Assembly (NCBI RefSeq): GCF_018598225.1 | Contig: NZ_JAHESF010000057.1 | Span: 1-33,789, forward strand | Length of the DNA: 33,789 nucleotides | Origin: Chryseosolibacter histidinae | GTDB lineage: Bacteria; Bacteroidota; Bacteroidia; Cytophagales; Cyclobacteriaceae | Direction: 5' to 3' | Shown: positions 1 through 8,292 of the stretch, in pieces | How the letters are laid out: the number at the start of each line of letters is the position of its first letter | How positions within the stretch are numbered: the first letter of the stretch is position 1 | Notes under the pieces: generated by a model | What the model saw: the letters and a program-made list of their open reading frames with translations, nothing else | The model's database searches: none | What the model was told of the DNA's origin: nothing | Position numbers and translations under genes: made by a program

Positions 1-582
1 AATGGAGACCTTGAATCATCAGCCAGCTATTGCCGCATTGTTAACGAGCGACACTTTCTTCGCCTGAACGAGCTGGTGCAGGACGCGGTGCAGACTGGTG
101 CCACCGCTGCATGGAGTGGAAAGACAGACCTTGCTACCCGATTTTTCCATCCCGTGATACTCACCAACGTGCCCATGCATGCCCGCCTGATGAACGAAGA
201 GATCTTTGGCCCGGTATTGCCTGTGATCACCTATCGCAACCTGGACGAGGCCATAGCCATTGTCAACAGCAAACCGAAACCCCTGGCATTGTATGTGTTC
301 ACCCAACAAAGTGCCGTGCGCGATAAAGTGCTGCAGCAAACCTCCTCCGGCGGGGTGTGCGTGAATGACTGTGGCATCCATTTTTTGCACCATCATTTAC
401 CTTTCGGAGGGGTGAACAACAGCGGCCTTGGAAAATCGCACGGCCATTACGGATTTATGGCATTCTCGCACGAAAAACCGGTTTTGAAACAGAAAAATGG
501 ATTTACGTCGGTAAAAGCATTTTATCCTCCCTATACCTCGTTATCAGCCCGCTTAATGGACTGGTTTTTGAAGCTCTTTTAA
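1..582 (+). CDS. Aldehyde dehydrogenase (ALDH3-like), 3' part only
   Basis: Reading frame 1 is open from the first base to a TAA at 580-582 and gives the last 193 residues of an NAD(P)-dependent aldehyde dehydrogenase, which oxidises aldehydes to acids. The start and the catalytic Cys lie outside the window. Visible family marks are YCRIVNERHF near the left edge, the NEEIFGPVLPV segment, the SSGGVCVNDCGIHFLHHHLPFGG segment and NNSGLGKSHGHYGF. The H-rich segment and the aromatic, hydrophobic end (DWFLKLF) resemble ALDH family 3, the fatty/long-chain aldehyde dehydrogenases, which are often membrane-associated. The substrate cannot be told. GTG at 76 is internal and not the start. Confidence 0.93.
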   Translation, partial: NGDLESSASYCRIVNERHFLRLNELVQDAVQTGATAAWSGKTDLATRFFHPVILTNVPMHARLMNEEIFGPVLPVITYRNLDEAIAIVNSKPKPLALYVFTQQSAVRDKVLQQTSSGGVCVNDCGIHFLHHHLPFGGVNNSGLGKSHGHYGFMAFSHEKPVLKQKNGFTSVKAFYPPYTSLSARLMDWFLKLF

Positions 583-636
583 CCTTGACATAACGCAGGG
601 TTCTGCAAAAAGCTGAAAATTCAATCGGCCGTTTTG

Positions 637-644
637 TAAATTTG
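637..644 (+). promoter_or_regulatory. Candidate Bacteroidota -7 element (TAAATTTG)
   Basis: TAAATTTG fits the Bacteroidota -7 consensus TAnnTTTG exactly and sits 48 nt before the asmA-like start codon in the 110-bp gap after the ALDH gene. I see no convincing -33 TTTG at the usual spacing. Confidence 0.45.
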
Positions 645-692
645 CGTCCTTTAATTCCGTTATCTAACAAACTCGAAAAAACTCGCTGAGTC

Positions 693-3600
693 ATGAAAAA
701 AGCACTGAAATGGTTTCTGATAATTTTTGGCGGACTGATCGTTCTGATCCTGCTTGCGGCCTTTATCCTGCCCATTGTCTTCAAAGACGATATCAAGGCA
801 GCGATCGATAAAGAGCTGGCCAAGTCAGTGAACGCAGACGTGATCTTTGATGTCAATGATTTCAACCTCTCCCTCTTCTCCAATTTCCCGAACATTACTG
901 CCGAGATGAAAAACCTTGGTGTGGTGAACCGCGCCCCCTTTGAAGGTCAGGTGCTTTTTGCCACTGAAAAATTCGAAGTGGAAGTGAACCTGAAGGATAT
1001 TCTCTTTGGCGATCAGCTTCGTGTAAAAGGAATTTCGCTGGTGCGTCCCGTGATCAACATCAAAGTGCTGGCCGACGGAAAAGCGAACTACGATATCGCT
1101 ATCCCTTCTGCCGACACCACCACTACTACTGAAGAAGGCGGTGATTTTTCATTCGGCATAGACCACTGGGAGGTTGTGGATGCAGACGTGACTTACGATG
1201 ACAAGTCATTGCCGTATAACCTCACCGTGAAAGGACTGAACCACTCCGGCAGCGGCGACTTCACGCAGGATGTATTCGACCTCAGAACAAAAACCACCGC
1301 AGACACTGTAACCACTTCTTTTGATGGTGTGGAGTATCTCACCGACAAACGTGTGGATATAGACGCCGTTGTGAGCATCAGTGAAGAATATACCAAGTAT
1401 ACTTTCAAGGAGAATACCGCCAAGGTCAACGATTTTGTGATGCAATTCGATGGCTGGTTTAAAATGAACGAGAACGACTTCGGCATGGACCTCACGTTCA
1501 GCAGCCCCGACAACTCATTCAAGAGCTTGCTCTCGCTGGTGCCGGGCGTTTACTCGAAAGACTTCGGCAGCATCAAGACCTCGGGCGACCTCGCCTTCAA
1601 AGGTTTTGTAAAAGGTACCTACAGCGAAAAGCAGATGCCGGCATTCAACCTCAATCTGCTGGTGAAGGATGCCATGTTCCAGTATCCCGATCTTCCTACT
1701 GCCATCAATAACATCAATGTAGACCTGCTGGTAGACAATAAAGATGGCGTGATAGACAACACCGTTATCGACCTGAAAAAGCTTCACCTCGATTTCGGCT
1801 CGAACCCGGTGGATGCCAGGGCGCTTATCACCAAAATATATCCCACCAATGTCGATGCAAACCTTGCTGCCAAGCTGAACCTCGCAGAGCTTACCAAGAT
1901 GTTCCCCATGGAAGGCCTGGAAATGAAAGGAAGCTACGCGGTGAATCTTACAGCAAAAGGTGTTTATGACAGCCTGAAGAAAGTGATCCCCGCCATCGAC
2001 GCGAAGATGTCACTGAACGACGGCTTCGTAAAATCGAAAGAGTTCCCCGTGCCGATGGATGACATGCACTTCACTTCTACCATCAAGAACACTTCCGGAA
2101 AAATGGCCGAGACGTTCATTGACGTGAACGACTTCACCGTGCTGATGGATGGCGAAAAGCTGAAGGCAGACCTGCACCTCGAAAACCTCGACAATTACAC
2201 CTGGGATCTTAAAGTGAACGGTGGCATCGACCTGGAGAAAATGACCAAAGTATTCCCGCTCGAAGGCATGACCCTGGCAGGAAAAGTGAAGGCCAACATC
2301 GAGACCAAAGGAAAGTATTCAGATGTGCAGGCTGAAAAATACGACCGCCTGCCTACCAGCGGCACAGCTTCGCTTACAGATTTCAAATACATTACCAAAG
2401 ACCTGCCGCAGGTAACGCTGAGCCAGGCCGCCATGACCTTCGACCCACGCAAGATCGAGCTGCAAAAACTGAACGGAACAGTAGGCAAAAGCGACTTCAA
2501 TGTAACGGGCTCCGTGCTCAACTACCTGGGCTATGTGTTCGGCGAGAACGAGACCATCAAAGGCAACGTGAACTTCTCTTCGAACCTGTTTGATCTGAAC
2601 GAGTTCATGACCGAAGAGGAAGCGCCCGCCACAGCAGAAGACACTACCTCGTTTGGTGTGATCCCTGTGCCGAACAACATCGACTTTGTGCTGAACTCCA
2701 ACATCAAGGCGGTGAAGATGATGGACTTCAACATCACCAATGCCACCGGTGACATTGTGGTGAAAGACGGCATTGCCAACCTGCGTGGCCTGAAGTTCAA
2801 CATGCTGGGCGGAACTTTTGTGGTGGATGGAAGCTACAACGCCAAAGACCTGGCGCATCCCAAATATGATATGGCCCTGAAGATCGAGAACGTGTCTATG
2901 AAAGACGCTGCCAGCGCCTCTTCGATCGTTCAGACCTATGCACCCATCGCGGGCCTGGTGAACGGCAAGTTCTCTACCGACTTCTCCCTCAAGGGAGAGC
3001 TTGGCCAGGACATGATGCCGAACCTTGCTACCGTCAACGGCGGCGGACTTGTGAAGATCGCGCAGGCTGCCCTGAAGCAATCGAAGCTCATCTCTGGCAT
3101 TACTTCGCTTACCAAGCTTGACGATACCGATGAAGTAACCCTGAAAGATGTGCTGATGTCGGCCCAGCTTACAGATGGCAAGCTGAGCGTGAAACCTTTC
3201 GATGTGAAGTTCGGCAACTACAAGACCACGGTAGCCGGTGCCACAAGCCTTGACGGAACCATCGATTATACGCTGAAGATGGATGTACCCGCAGGCAAGC
3301 TGGGCTCTGAGTTCAACAGCTTTGTTTCAAAATACAGCGGAAACAAGAGCGATGGCAACACCAACATTCCGCTTACCATCGGCGTAGGCGGCAAATACGA
3401 CAGCCCTGTACCGAAGCTGCTGATGGATTCGCAGAAAGAACAAGCTAAAGAGGCCGCCGTGAATGCAGCCAAAGAAGAAGGTACCAAAGCCCTTCAGAAG
3501 GCTGTGAAAGGCACGGATGCTGAAAAGGCGCTGAATAAGATCCTGGGCGGCAACAAAAAGGATACAACTGCTTCGGCAGATACGGCGAAAGCTACCACGC

Positions 3601-3704
3601 CAGCCATCCCTACCAAGGAAGAAGTGAAAGAAGAGGTGCAGAAAAAGGTAGAAGATGAGGCCAAAAAGAAGATCGAAGGCCTGCTGAAGAGAAAGAAAAA
3701 CTAG
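693..3704 (+). CDS. AsmA family envelope protein, 1003 aa
   Basis: A large AsmA-like protein. Residues 5-30 form one strongly hydrophobic segment after MKKALKW, so the protein is probably anchored in the inner membrane with a very long periplasmic part. The body has the repeated pattern of AsmA/TamB-like beta-rich proteins (segments such as GDLAFKGFVKGTYS, LEMKGSYAVNLTAKGVY and LAGKVKANIETKGKY). The last roughly 100 residues are rich in Lys, Ala and Glu and look helical or coiled-coil. The family is known for roles in outer-membrane assembly and, for some members, phospholipid transport between membranes; a specific role here is inference. ATG at 693 is the natural start. A heptad repeat array begins 7 nt after its stop. 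Confidence 0.9.
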   Translation: MKKALKWFLIIFGGLIVLILLAAFILPIVFKDDIKAAIDKELAKSVNADVIFDVNDFNLSLFSNFPNITAEMKNLGVVNRAPFEGQVLFATEKFEVEVNLKDILFGDQLRVKGISLVRPVINIKVLADGKANYDIAIPSADTTTTTEEGGDFSFGIDHWEVVDADVTYDDKSLPYNLTVKGLNHSGSGDFTQDVFDLRTKTTADTVTTSFDGVEYLTDKRVDIDAVVSISEEYTKYTFKENTAKVNDFVMQFDGWFKMNENDFGMDLTFSSPDNSFKSLLSLVPGVYSKDFGSIKTSGDLAFKGFVKGTYSEKQMPAFNLNLLVKDAMFQYPDLPTAINNINVDLLVDNKDGVIDNTVIDLKKLHLDFGSNPVDARALITKIYPTNVDANLAAKLNLAELTKMFPMEGLEMKGSYAVNLTAKGVYDSLKKVIPAIDAKMSLNDGFVKSKEFPVPMDDMHFTSTIKNTSGKMAETFIDVNDFTVLMDGEKLKADLHLENLDNYTWDLKVNGGIDLEKMTKVFPLEGMTLAGKVKANIETKGKYSDVQAEKYDRLPTSGTASLTDFKYITKDLPQVTLSQAAMTFDPRKIELQKLNGTVGKSDFNVTGSVLNYLGYVFGENETIKGNVNFSSNLFDLNEFMTEEEAPATAEDTTSFGVIPVPNNIDFVLNSNIKAVKMMDFNITNATGDIVVKDGIANLRGLKFNMLGGTFVVDGSYNAKDLAHPKYDMALKIENVSMKDAASASSIVQTYAPIAGLVNGKFSTDFSLKGELGQDMMPNLATVNGGGLVKIAQAALKQSKLISGITSLTKLDDTDEVTLKDVLMSAQLTDGKLSVKPFDVKFGNYKTTVAGATSLDGTIDYTLKMDVPAGKLGSEFNSFVSKYSGNKSDGNTNIPLTIGVGGKYDSPVPKLLMDSQKEQAKEAAVNAAKEEGTKALQKAVKGTDAEKALNKILGGNKKDTTASADTAKATTPAIPTKEEVKEEVQKKVEDEAKKKIEGLLKRKKN

Positions 3705-3711
3705 TCTTTTA

Positions 3712-3800
3712 GTCCACAGTCGACTGTCCACGGTCCACAGTAGGGAGTGTTTTCGTTTTACACTGTTCTGCTGTGGACCGTTGTCTGTGGACCCGTGGAC
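3712..3800. repeat. GTCCACN heptad arrays in inverted orientation
   Basis: The left arm 3712-3739 is four exact 7-bp units (GTCCACA, GTCGACT, GTCCACG, GTCCACA). The right arm 3772-3800 holds the same unit on the other strand (TGTGGAC, CGTTGTC, TGTGGAC, then CGTGGAC after one extra base). The stretch 3731-3740 pairs perfectly with 3771-3780 (10 bp), so the 417-bp gap can fold into a hairpin. The array starts 7 nt after the asmA-like stop. The same GTCCACN unit recurs in the same orientation after gldE at 10067. No transposase is nearby. Confidence 0.85.
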
Positions 3801-3924
3801 TCCTTAACCCCGTAACTACACTTTATCGTCATTATTCTGCGGTTTGGCGCTGGCTTAATCAGCTCAGGCCGGCTTTGTGTGCGGACACCCACACGGGCGT
3901 ATTCATGGCAGCTAAAACCAATAA

Positions 3925-4002
3925 ATGGCTATGAAAACGTTCATCAGGGTCCTGTTCATTGTGCTGCCTTTTTTATGGTCAATTTTTATAATGCTGGGAT
4001 AA
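3925..4002 (+). CDS. Possible 25-residue single-span membrane peptide
   Basis: ATG at 3925 (or the second ATG at 3931) opens a short frame that ends with TAA at 4000-4002. The product has a short basic start (MKTFIR) followed by an unbroken run of Leu, Ile, Val, Phe and Trp, so it is one transmembrane helix and little else. A further ATG at 3905 opens a 9-codon frame (MAAKTNKWL) whose stop overlaps the ATG at 3931, which would allow translational coupling. The bias to hydrophobic residues is what suggests a real gene; there is no clear promoter or SD, and chance is possible. A strong hairpin terminator follows at 4074. The rest of 3801-4073 shows nothing I recognise. Confidence 0.3.
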   Translation: MAMKTFIRVLFIVLPFLWSIFIMLG

Positions 4003-4073
4003 ACCGGCATTTAATTCGAACGAGAAAGTACGATTGTAATTGGAGCCAGACCCAAAACCAATCCCTTTAAACC

Positions 4074-4103
4074 AAAAAAGGCCAGTGTTTGCTGGCCTTT
4101 TTT
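4074..4103. terminator. Intrinsic terminator, usable on both strands
   Basis: Positions 4074-4085 (A6 then GGCCAG) pair perfectly with 4092-4103 (CTGGCC then T6) around a 6-nt loop. On the minus strand it lies 18 nt after the RNase G stop and would end that operon; on the plus strand it would stop reading from the 3925 region. Confidence 0.88.
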
Positions 4104-4121
4104 AATGGTAATACTTTTCGT

Positions 4122-5678
4122 CTAGTTAGTGAGCTGGATCTCTTCACCTTCCTTGTTCAGGAACTTGTATTCTGTGATGGCCATGGAAGTATCTTTCACC
4201 AGGCTGATCCAGGTCTTGTATTTGAAATACCAACGCATGCGCTGGGAGATGAGCCCCTTGGTGTAGAAGGCATGCAGGTATGGATGCAGGGCCAGCACGA
4301 GGTTCTTCTCGTTCTGCTTCACCAGCAAATGTTCGATGTTCTTTTCGATGAGGTCAGAGACCAGGATAGACGCAGTGATCTTGCCCGTGCCGTTGCAGGT
4401 AGGACATACCTCGCGGGTTACGATGTTCATCTGCGGGCGAACGCGCTCACGCGTGATCTGCATGAGCCCGAACTTTGAAAGCGGCAGCACGGTAGACTTG
4501 GCTTTGTCATCCATCATCTCCTCTTTCATCACTTTATAGATCAGCTTTTTGTTGTCGAGGTTCTTCATGTCGATGAAGTCGATAACAATGATCCCACCCA
4601 TATCGCGCAGGCGGAGCTGACGTGCTATTTCCTTGGCAGCTTCGACGTTTACTGAAAGCGCTGTGGTTTCCTGGTTCTCTTCGCGGTTCGATTTGTTGCC
4701 ACTGTTCACGTCTATCACGTGCAGGGCTTCGGTATGCTCGATGATCAGGTATCCGCCACCCTTGAGGCTCACGGTTTGGCCGAATGCCGATTTGATCTGC
4801 TTCTCGATGCCGTAATGCTCGAAGATCTTGGCTTTTCCGGCGTAGTATTTTACGATCTTCTCTTTATCAGGCGCAATGGTCTTGATGTAGGTGCGCACCT
4901 CCTCGAACATCTTCTTGTCGTCAACATGCACATTGTCGAACGATTCGTTCAGCATGTCGCGCAATAAAGAAGAGGTTTTGTCGAGCTCGCCGATCACTTT
5001 GTCACGCGGGGCGGCCACGGGCAGGCGGGTCATGCCTTCTTCCCATGTTTTTACCAGGTTGCGGAGGTCGCGGTCGAGCTCGGCCACTTCCTTGTTCTCG
5101 GCTACGGTGCGGATGATCACACCGAAATTTTCAGGCTTGATAGATTGGATCAGGCGAAGCAGGCGTTTGCGTTCTTCGCTGCTGGTGATCTTTTTCGATA
5201 CGCTGACTGCATTGGAAAAAGGTACCAATACCAGGTACCTCCCAGCCAGGGATAACTCGCAGGACAATCGTGGCCCTTTGGTTGAGATCGGCTCTTTTAC
5301 AATTTGGACCGGTATAAGCTGATTCTTCGACAATTGCTGGGTGATCTTCCCGTGCTTGTCGATGTCCGGTTCAAGATTGAATTTGTCCAGTCTTCCACCA
5401 TTCATCTTTTTACCACGGACCAGCTTCGTAAACTTTTGAAGTGAACTGAACTGCGGTCCGAGATCGAGATAGTGCAGGAAAGCATCCTTGTCGTACCCAA
5501 CATCAATAAAGGCAGCATTTAAACCGGGCACCACTTTCTTAACAGTGCCCAGGTAGATATCCCCTACGGTAAATTTGCTTCCTTCTGCTTCCTGGTGGAA
5601 TTCAACCAGCGTCTTGTCTTTAAGAAGGGCTATACGACATCCGTCCTGAGTTGTACTAATTATTAGTTCGTTACTCAA
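4122..5678 (-). CDS. rng: Ribonuclease E/G family endoribonuclease (RNase G)
   Basis: The 518-residue product is a cytoplasmic single-strand endoribonuclease of the RNase E/G family, acting in rRNA 5'-end processing and mRNA decay. An S1-type RNA-binding region spans about residues 36-130 (VGDIYLGTVKKVVPGLNAAFIDVG). The Mg2+-binding acidic residues expected of the catalytic core are D323 (HVIDVNSGN) and D367 (IVIDFIDM); C425 and C428 (CPTCNGTG) form the Zn-link used for oligomerisation. It lacks the long RNase E C-terminal scaffold, so it is G-like. The start is TTG at 5676-5678, giving MSNELI; the frame is closed by TAA only five codons upstream and no ATG is available. It is the last gene of a minus-strand run with HU, TPR and the small basic protein. 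Confidence 0.95.
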   Translation of the reverse strand: MSNELIISTTQDGCRIALLKDKTLVEFHQEAEGSKFTVGDIYLGTVKKVVPGLNAAFIDVGYDKDAFLHYLDLGPQFSSLQKFTKLVRGKKMNGGRLDKFNLEPDIDKHGKITQQLSKNQLIPVQIVKEPISTKGPRLSCELSLAGRYLVLVPFSNAVSVSKKITSSEERKRLLRLIQSIKPENFGVIIRTVAENKEVAELDRDLRNLVKTWEEGMTRLPVAAPRDKVIGELDKTSSLLRDMLNESFDNVHVDDKKMFEEVRTYIKTIAPDKEKIVKYYAGKAKIFEHYGIEKQIKSAFGQTVSLKGGGYLIIEHTEALHVIDVNSGNKSNREENQETTALSVNVEAAKEIARQLRLRDMGGIIVIDFIDMKNLDNKKLIYKVMKEEMMDDKAKSTVLPLSKFGLMQITRERVRPQMNIVTREVCPTCNGTGKITASILVSDLIEKNIEHLLVKQNEKNLVLALHPYLHAFYTKGLISQRMRWYFKYKTWISLVKDTSMAITEYKFLNKEGEEIQLTN

Positions 5679-5716
5679 AAGACAAAGATTAAATTAAAAA
5701 AAATGATGTGTATAGG

Positions 5717-5744
5717 CTGGCAGCACTAGTTGTGATGCTGCCAG
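5717..5744 (-). other. Hairpin between the small basic protein gene and rng
   Basis: CTGGCAGCA at 5717-5725 pairs perfectly with TGCTGCCAG at 5736-5744 around a 10-nt loop. On the minus strand it follows the small gene's stop, and a run of eight T lies about 12 nt further on. It may be a partial terminator, an RNA-processing site or an mRNA end stabiliser that sets rng expression; the T run is too distant for a standard terminator. Confidence 0.5.
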
Positions 5745-5754
5745 AGAAATAAGA

Positions 5755-5844
5755 TTATTTCTTCTTATGTCTGTTCTTCCTGAGACGCTTCTTACGCTTG
5801 TGCGTAGCCATTTTGTGCTTCTTTCTTTTCTTTCCGCTAGGCAT
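5755..5844 (-). CDS. AURKAIP1/COX24-type basic protein (bS22/mS38-like), 29 aa
   Basis: ATG at 5842-5844 opens a 29-residue protein of almost only Lys, Arg and His, starting MPSGKKRKKHKMATHKRKKR. This is the sequence type annotated in Bacteroidota as AURKAIP1/COX24 domain protein, related to mitochondrial ribosomal protein mS38 and mycobacterial bS22, both bound to rRNA of the small subunit. The KMATHKRKKRLRKNRHKKK core is the recognisable part. Its place directly before the RNase G gene (76 bp) and after the TPR gene (49 bp) fits a ribosome or rRNA role. That it is a ribosomal subunit here is inference from family. Confidence 0.85.
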   Translation of the reverse strand: MPSGKKRKKHKMATHKRKKRLRKNRHKKK

Positions 5845-5893
5845 AGTAATGTTTTAGATTTTATCCGCGAGCGGGCGGATGGTTTAAACAACT

Positions 5894-6709
5894 TTATTTT
5901 AAATCCTTCAGATATGAATCAACCGTTGCCTGAACAGCGGGATCCTTATCCATTTGTTTCACTTTTTCAAATTGCGCCCGGGCCTTCTCCTTGTCTCCCT
6001 TGTTCATCCAGGCCAGTCCTAACAACAGGTGTCCCTGTATGTGGCCGGGATTCACCGTTACCAGCTCCTCCAGTCTTTCAATCGCCCGGTCGTACTGGCC
6101 CGACTGGATCGACAGCATGCCCATATTAAAAAGGGCCAGCTCGTTCTTCGGGTCTTTCGCCAGCACTTCCCTCAGCATAGTGATACCCTGCATGGGGTTC
6201 GACGATGTGAGGTACGTCATGGCCATCTTGGTCTTTATTTCGAGGTTGCCAGGGTTGTCCCGCAGCACCTTTCCATAAAACTCCTGGGTCTTCGCGGCCA
6301 GCGTTTTCTGCTTTGCCGGATCCAGCGCCAGGGTGTAAGCCTGATAGTAACTTTCACCTGCTTTTGCCCAGCTTTCAACGTTATTAAAGAACTTCGACGA
6401 CTCTTCAGCAAACCATGCCGCGCTATCGAACTGATTAGCAATCCGGTACAGGCCGGCTAAAGAGTCGGCAAAGATAGCATTTTTTTCCTTTTCTGTACCT
6501 GATGCAAATTTTGCCCTGAAATCACTGATCCGGGTCCGTACGTTTTCAGGGGTTTGTGTATGGGTTTCGATGTGCGAAGACACGGTATCGGCACCACCGC
6601 CTGCCGAAGCAGCATCCCGCTCATTCTCCACCACTACCTTGGGCAACTGAAAGAGCAACAGGATGACCACGGCACAGCCGCCGATCAATAAAAGACGTGT
6701 TTTAAGCAT
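5894..6709 (-). CDS. Membrane-anchored TPR protein, 271 aa
   Basis: Residues about 4-24 (TRLLLIGGCAVVILLLFQLP) are a single N-terminal membrane segment; the rest is soluble and helical. From about residue 100 to the end there are tandem tetratricopeptide repeats, visible as WAKAGESYYQAYTLALDPAK, AMTYLTSSNPMQGITMLREV, LALFNMGMLSIQSGQYDRAI and GHLLLGLAWMNKGDKEKARA. TPRs are protein-protein docking surfaces. The gene lies between HU and the small ribosomal-type protein, a neighbourhood I recognise as recurrent in Bacteroidota, but the partner is not known to me. ATG 6707-6709 precedes a normal TM segment and is a confident start. Confidence 0.88.
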   Translation of the reverse strand: MLKTRLLLIGGCAVVILLLFQLPKVVVENERDAASAGGGADTVSSHIETHTQTPENVRTRISDFRAKFASGTEKEKNAIFADSLAGLYRIANQFDSAAWFAEESSKFFNNVESWAKAGESYYQAYTLALDPAKQKTLAAKTQEFYGKVLRDNPGNLEIKTKMAMTYLTSSNPMQGITMLREVLAKDPKNELALFNMGMLSIQSGQYDRAIERLEELVTVNPGHIQGHLLLGLAWMNKGDKEKARAQFEKVKQMDKDPAVQATVDSYLKDLK

Positions 6710-6762
6710 AAAAGCCTGATGTGCGAGTGATGAGCGACAGTATTAGAAGCACACCGGTAGAT

Positions 6763-7068
6763 TTATTTTTCAGCAAGCTGCTTCACTTTTTCGCTGTTCT
6801 TGATCTTGTTGATGAAGATCTTCGCCGGCTTAAAGCTGGGGATGTAATGCTCGTCAATAACCAGCGCCGTGTTGCGGGAAATATTCCGTGCTATCTTCTT
6901 TTTCCTTTTCTTGTTGATAAAGCTGCCAAAACCACGGATATAAATGTTATTGCCATTTGACATCGATGACTTCACTACGCTGAAGAACGCTTCCACCGAT
7001 GCGGTCACATCCGCCTTGTCTACTCCGGTCTTTTCAGCGATCTCGTTGATAATATCTGCTTTGGTCAC
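6763..7068 (-). CDS. HU/IHF family DNA-binding protein
   Basis: A 101-residue histone-like nucleoid protein that binds and bends DNA as a dimer. TKADIINEIAEKTGVDKADV is the typical helical start, GNNIYIRGFGSF the family signature before the DNA-binding arm, and ARNISRNTALVIDEHYIPSFKPAK the arm and final strand. GTG at 7066-7068 is chosen because it gives the family's usual start (xTKADI); an extension to 7221 would run across the mutY start and add unrelated residues. A good -7 element lies 40 nt upstream. The Lys-rich insert INKKRKKKIA is typical of Bacteroidota members. Confidence 0.93.
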   Translation of the reverse strand: MTKADIINEIAEKTGVDKADVTASVEAFFSVVKSSMSNGNNIYIRGFGSFINKKRKKKIARNISRNTALVIDEHYIPSFKPAKIFINKIKNSEKVKQLAEK

Positions 7069-7107
7069 TGTAGTATATTTAGAGGTCTCAAAATTCTTAC
7101 GGGAGGG

Positions 7108-7115
7108 CAAATTTA
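7108..7115 (-). promoter_or_regulatory. -7 promoter element for the HU gene
   Basis: On the minus strand 7115-7108 reads TAAATTTG, a perfect TAnnTTTG. Its start site would fall about 30 nt before the GTG start and just inside the short gap shared with the divergent mutY. No clear -33 element is seen. Confidence 0.5.
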
Positions 7116-7168
7116 GTTTGCCTTGCCAGATTAAAAAATGAATATTGAAAAAATTGATTATCAAGGGG

Positions 7169-8227
7169 ATGGACAAACGATATTTTCCAGATAAAATCGT
7201 TAAGTGGTACGAGAGCAACAAAAGAAGCCTGCCCTGGCGCGATACCCGCGACCCATATAAAATATGGCTGTCTGAAATTATCCTTCAGCAAACGAGGGTA
7301 AGTCAGGGGTTGCCTTACTACCTGAGGTTCATCGAAGCGTATCCAACCGTGCGTGCATTGGCGGCTGCGCCCGAGCAGGAAGTGCTGCGGCTGTGGCAGG
7401 GACTGGGCTACTATACACGCGCCCGTAACCTGCACAAGTGCGCCAAAGCCGTGGTCAGCTTGCATAACGGCGAGTTTCCCCGAACCTATGAAACCCTGCT
7501 TAGCCTGCCGGGCATAGGTGAATATACGGCTGCTGCCATTGCGTCCATCGCTTTTAAGCAGGCCGTGGCGGTGGTGGATGGAAACGTTTTCAGGGTGCTT
7601 TCCAGGATCTTTGGCATCGATACGCCCATCAATTCGCCGGAAGGAAAAAAACAGTTCACCGCCCTTGCAAACGAGCTGGTGCCGACTGCCCAACCGGATG
7701 CCCATAACCAGGCGGTGATGGAGTTCGGAGCGCTTTTCTGCACGCCCCAAAATCCGCAGTGCGATACCTGTATCTTTCAAAAAAACTGTTTTGCCTTCAG
7801 CCGCAAAATGCAACAGGCACTGCCGGTGAAGCTCAAGCTGAAAGCAAGCCGCAAGCGGTACTTCTATTATATTGTGCTGGAACACCGGAATTCGCTGCTG
7901 ATGCGAAAGCGGGAACAGAAAGATATCTGGCTGGGATTATTCGATTTTCACCTGGTGGAAAAAAACCGGCCGGTAAAACCCGAAAAGATCCTGGAAGAAG
8001 AGGCTGTGAAAAAAATGGTTGGAAACGATGCCAGCATTACGATATCGAAGAATTACAAGCATATTCTCACGCACCAGACCATCTTTTCAAGATTTATCAT
8101 TGTAAAAAGTGACAAAAAGATCAAACATGTTCACCAAAACCATTCCTTCTATTCTTTGCCGCAGATCGCTGCGTTACCCAAACCGGTGTTGGTGAGTCGT
8201 TTTCTCCAGGAGCATTACGTTTTATAA
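7169..8227 (+). CDS. mutY: A/G-specific adenine DNA glycosylase
   Basis: MutY removes adenine mispaired with 8-oxoguanine, preventing G:C to T:A mutation. The 352-residue frame has the catalytic E36 (LSEIILQQTRV), the helix-hairpin-helix LPGIGEYTAAAI at about 113-124, the catalytic D137 (VVDGNVFRVLSR) and a complete [4Fe-4S] loop C191-X6-C198-X2-C201-X5-C207. The C-terminal third (from about residue 225) is the NUDIX-like domain that reads 8-oxoG. ATG 7169 is preferred over TTG 7145: it gives the usual MutY start and follows directly on AAGGGG. It is the first gene of a plus-strand block, divergent from HU. Confidence 0.96.
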   Translation: MDKRYFPDKIVKWYESNKRSLPWRDTRDPYKIWLSEIILQQTRVSQGLPYYLRFIEAYPTVRALAAAPEQEVLRLWQGLGYYTRARNLHKCAKAVVSLHNGEFPRTYETLLSLPGIGEYTAAAIASIAFKQAVAVVDGNVFRVLSRIFGIDTPINSPEGKKQFTALANELVPTAQPDAHNQAVMEFGALFCTPQNPQCDTCIFQKNCFAFSRKMQQALPVKLKLKASRKRYFYYIVLEHRNSLLMRKREQKDIWLGLFDFHLVEKNRPVKPEKILEEEAVKKMVGNDASITISKNYKHILTHQTIFSRFIIVKSDKKIKHVHQNHSFYSLPQIAALPKPVLVSRFLQEHYVL

Positions 8228-8250
8228 TTTTATAGTTGGCCGAAAGGTGG

Positions 8251-8258
8251 TACTTTTG
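8251..8258 (+). promoter_or_regulatory. -7 promoter element for ssb
   Basis: TACTTTTG matches TAnnTTTG, placing transcription start about 25-30 nt before the ssb ATG, so ssb has its own promoter after mutY. A TTG at 8236-8238 is closer than the usual -33 spacing, so the -33 box is unclear. Confidence 0.55.
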
Positions 8259-8292
8259 TTTCCTTACGCTGTAACCAAAACGAACTGAATAT

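Noticed and set aside
2319-3080. A 253-codon minus-strand frame inside the AsmA-like gene
   Set aside because: Antisense shadow with His/Val-rich, motif-free product.
3879-4070. A 63-codon frame in the gap before the terminator
   Set aside because: Mixed composition with no hydrophobic or helical order; the smaller frame at 3925 in another phase is more protein-like.
7069-7221. Longer HU protein starting at 7221
   Set aside because: The extra 51 residues have no family match and cross the divergent mutY start and the HU promoter.
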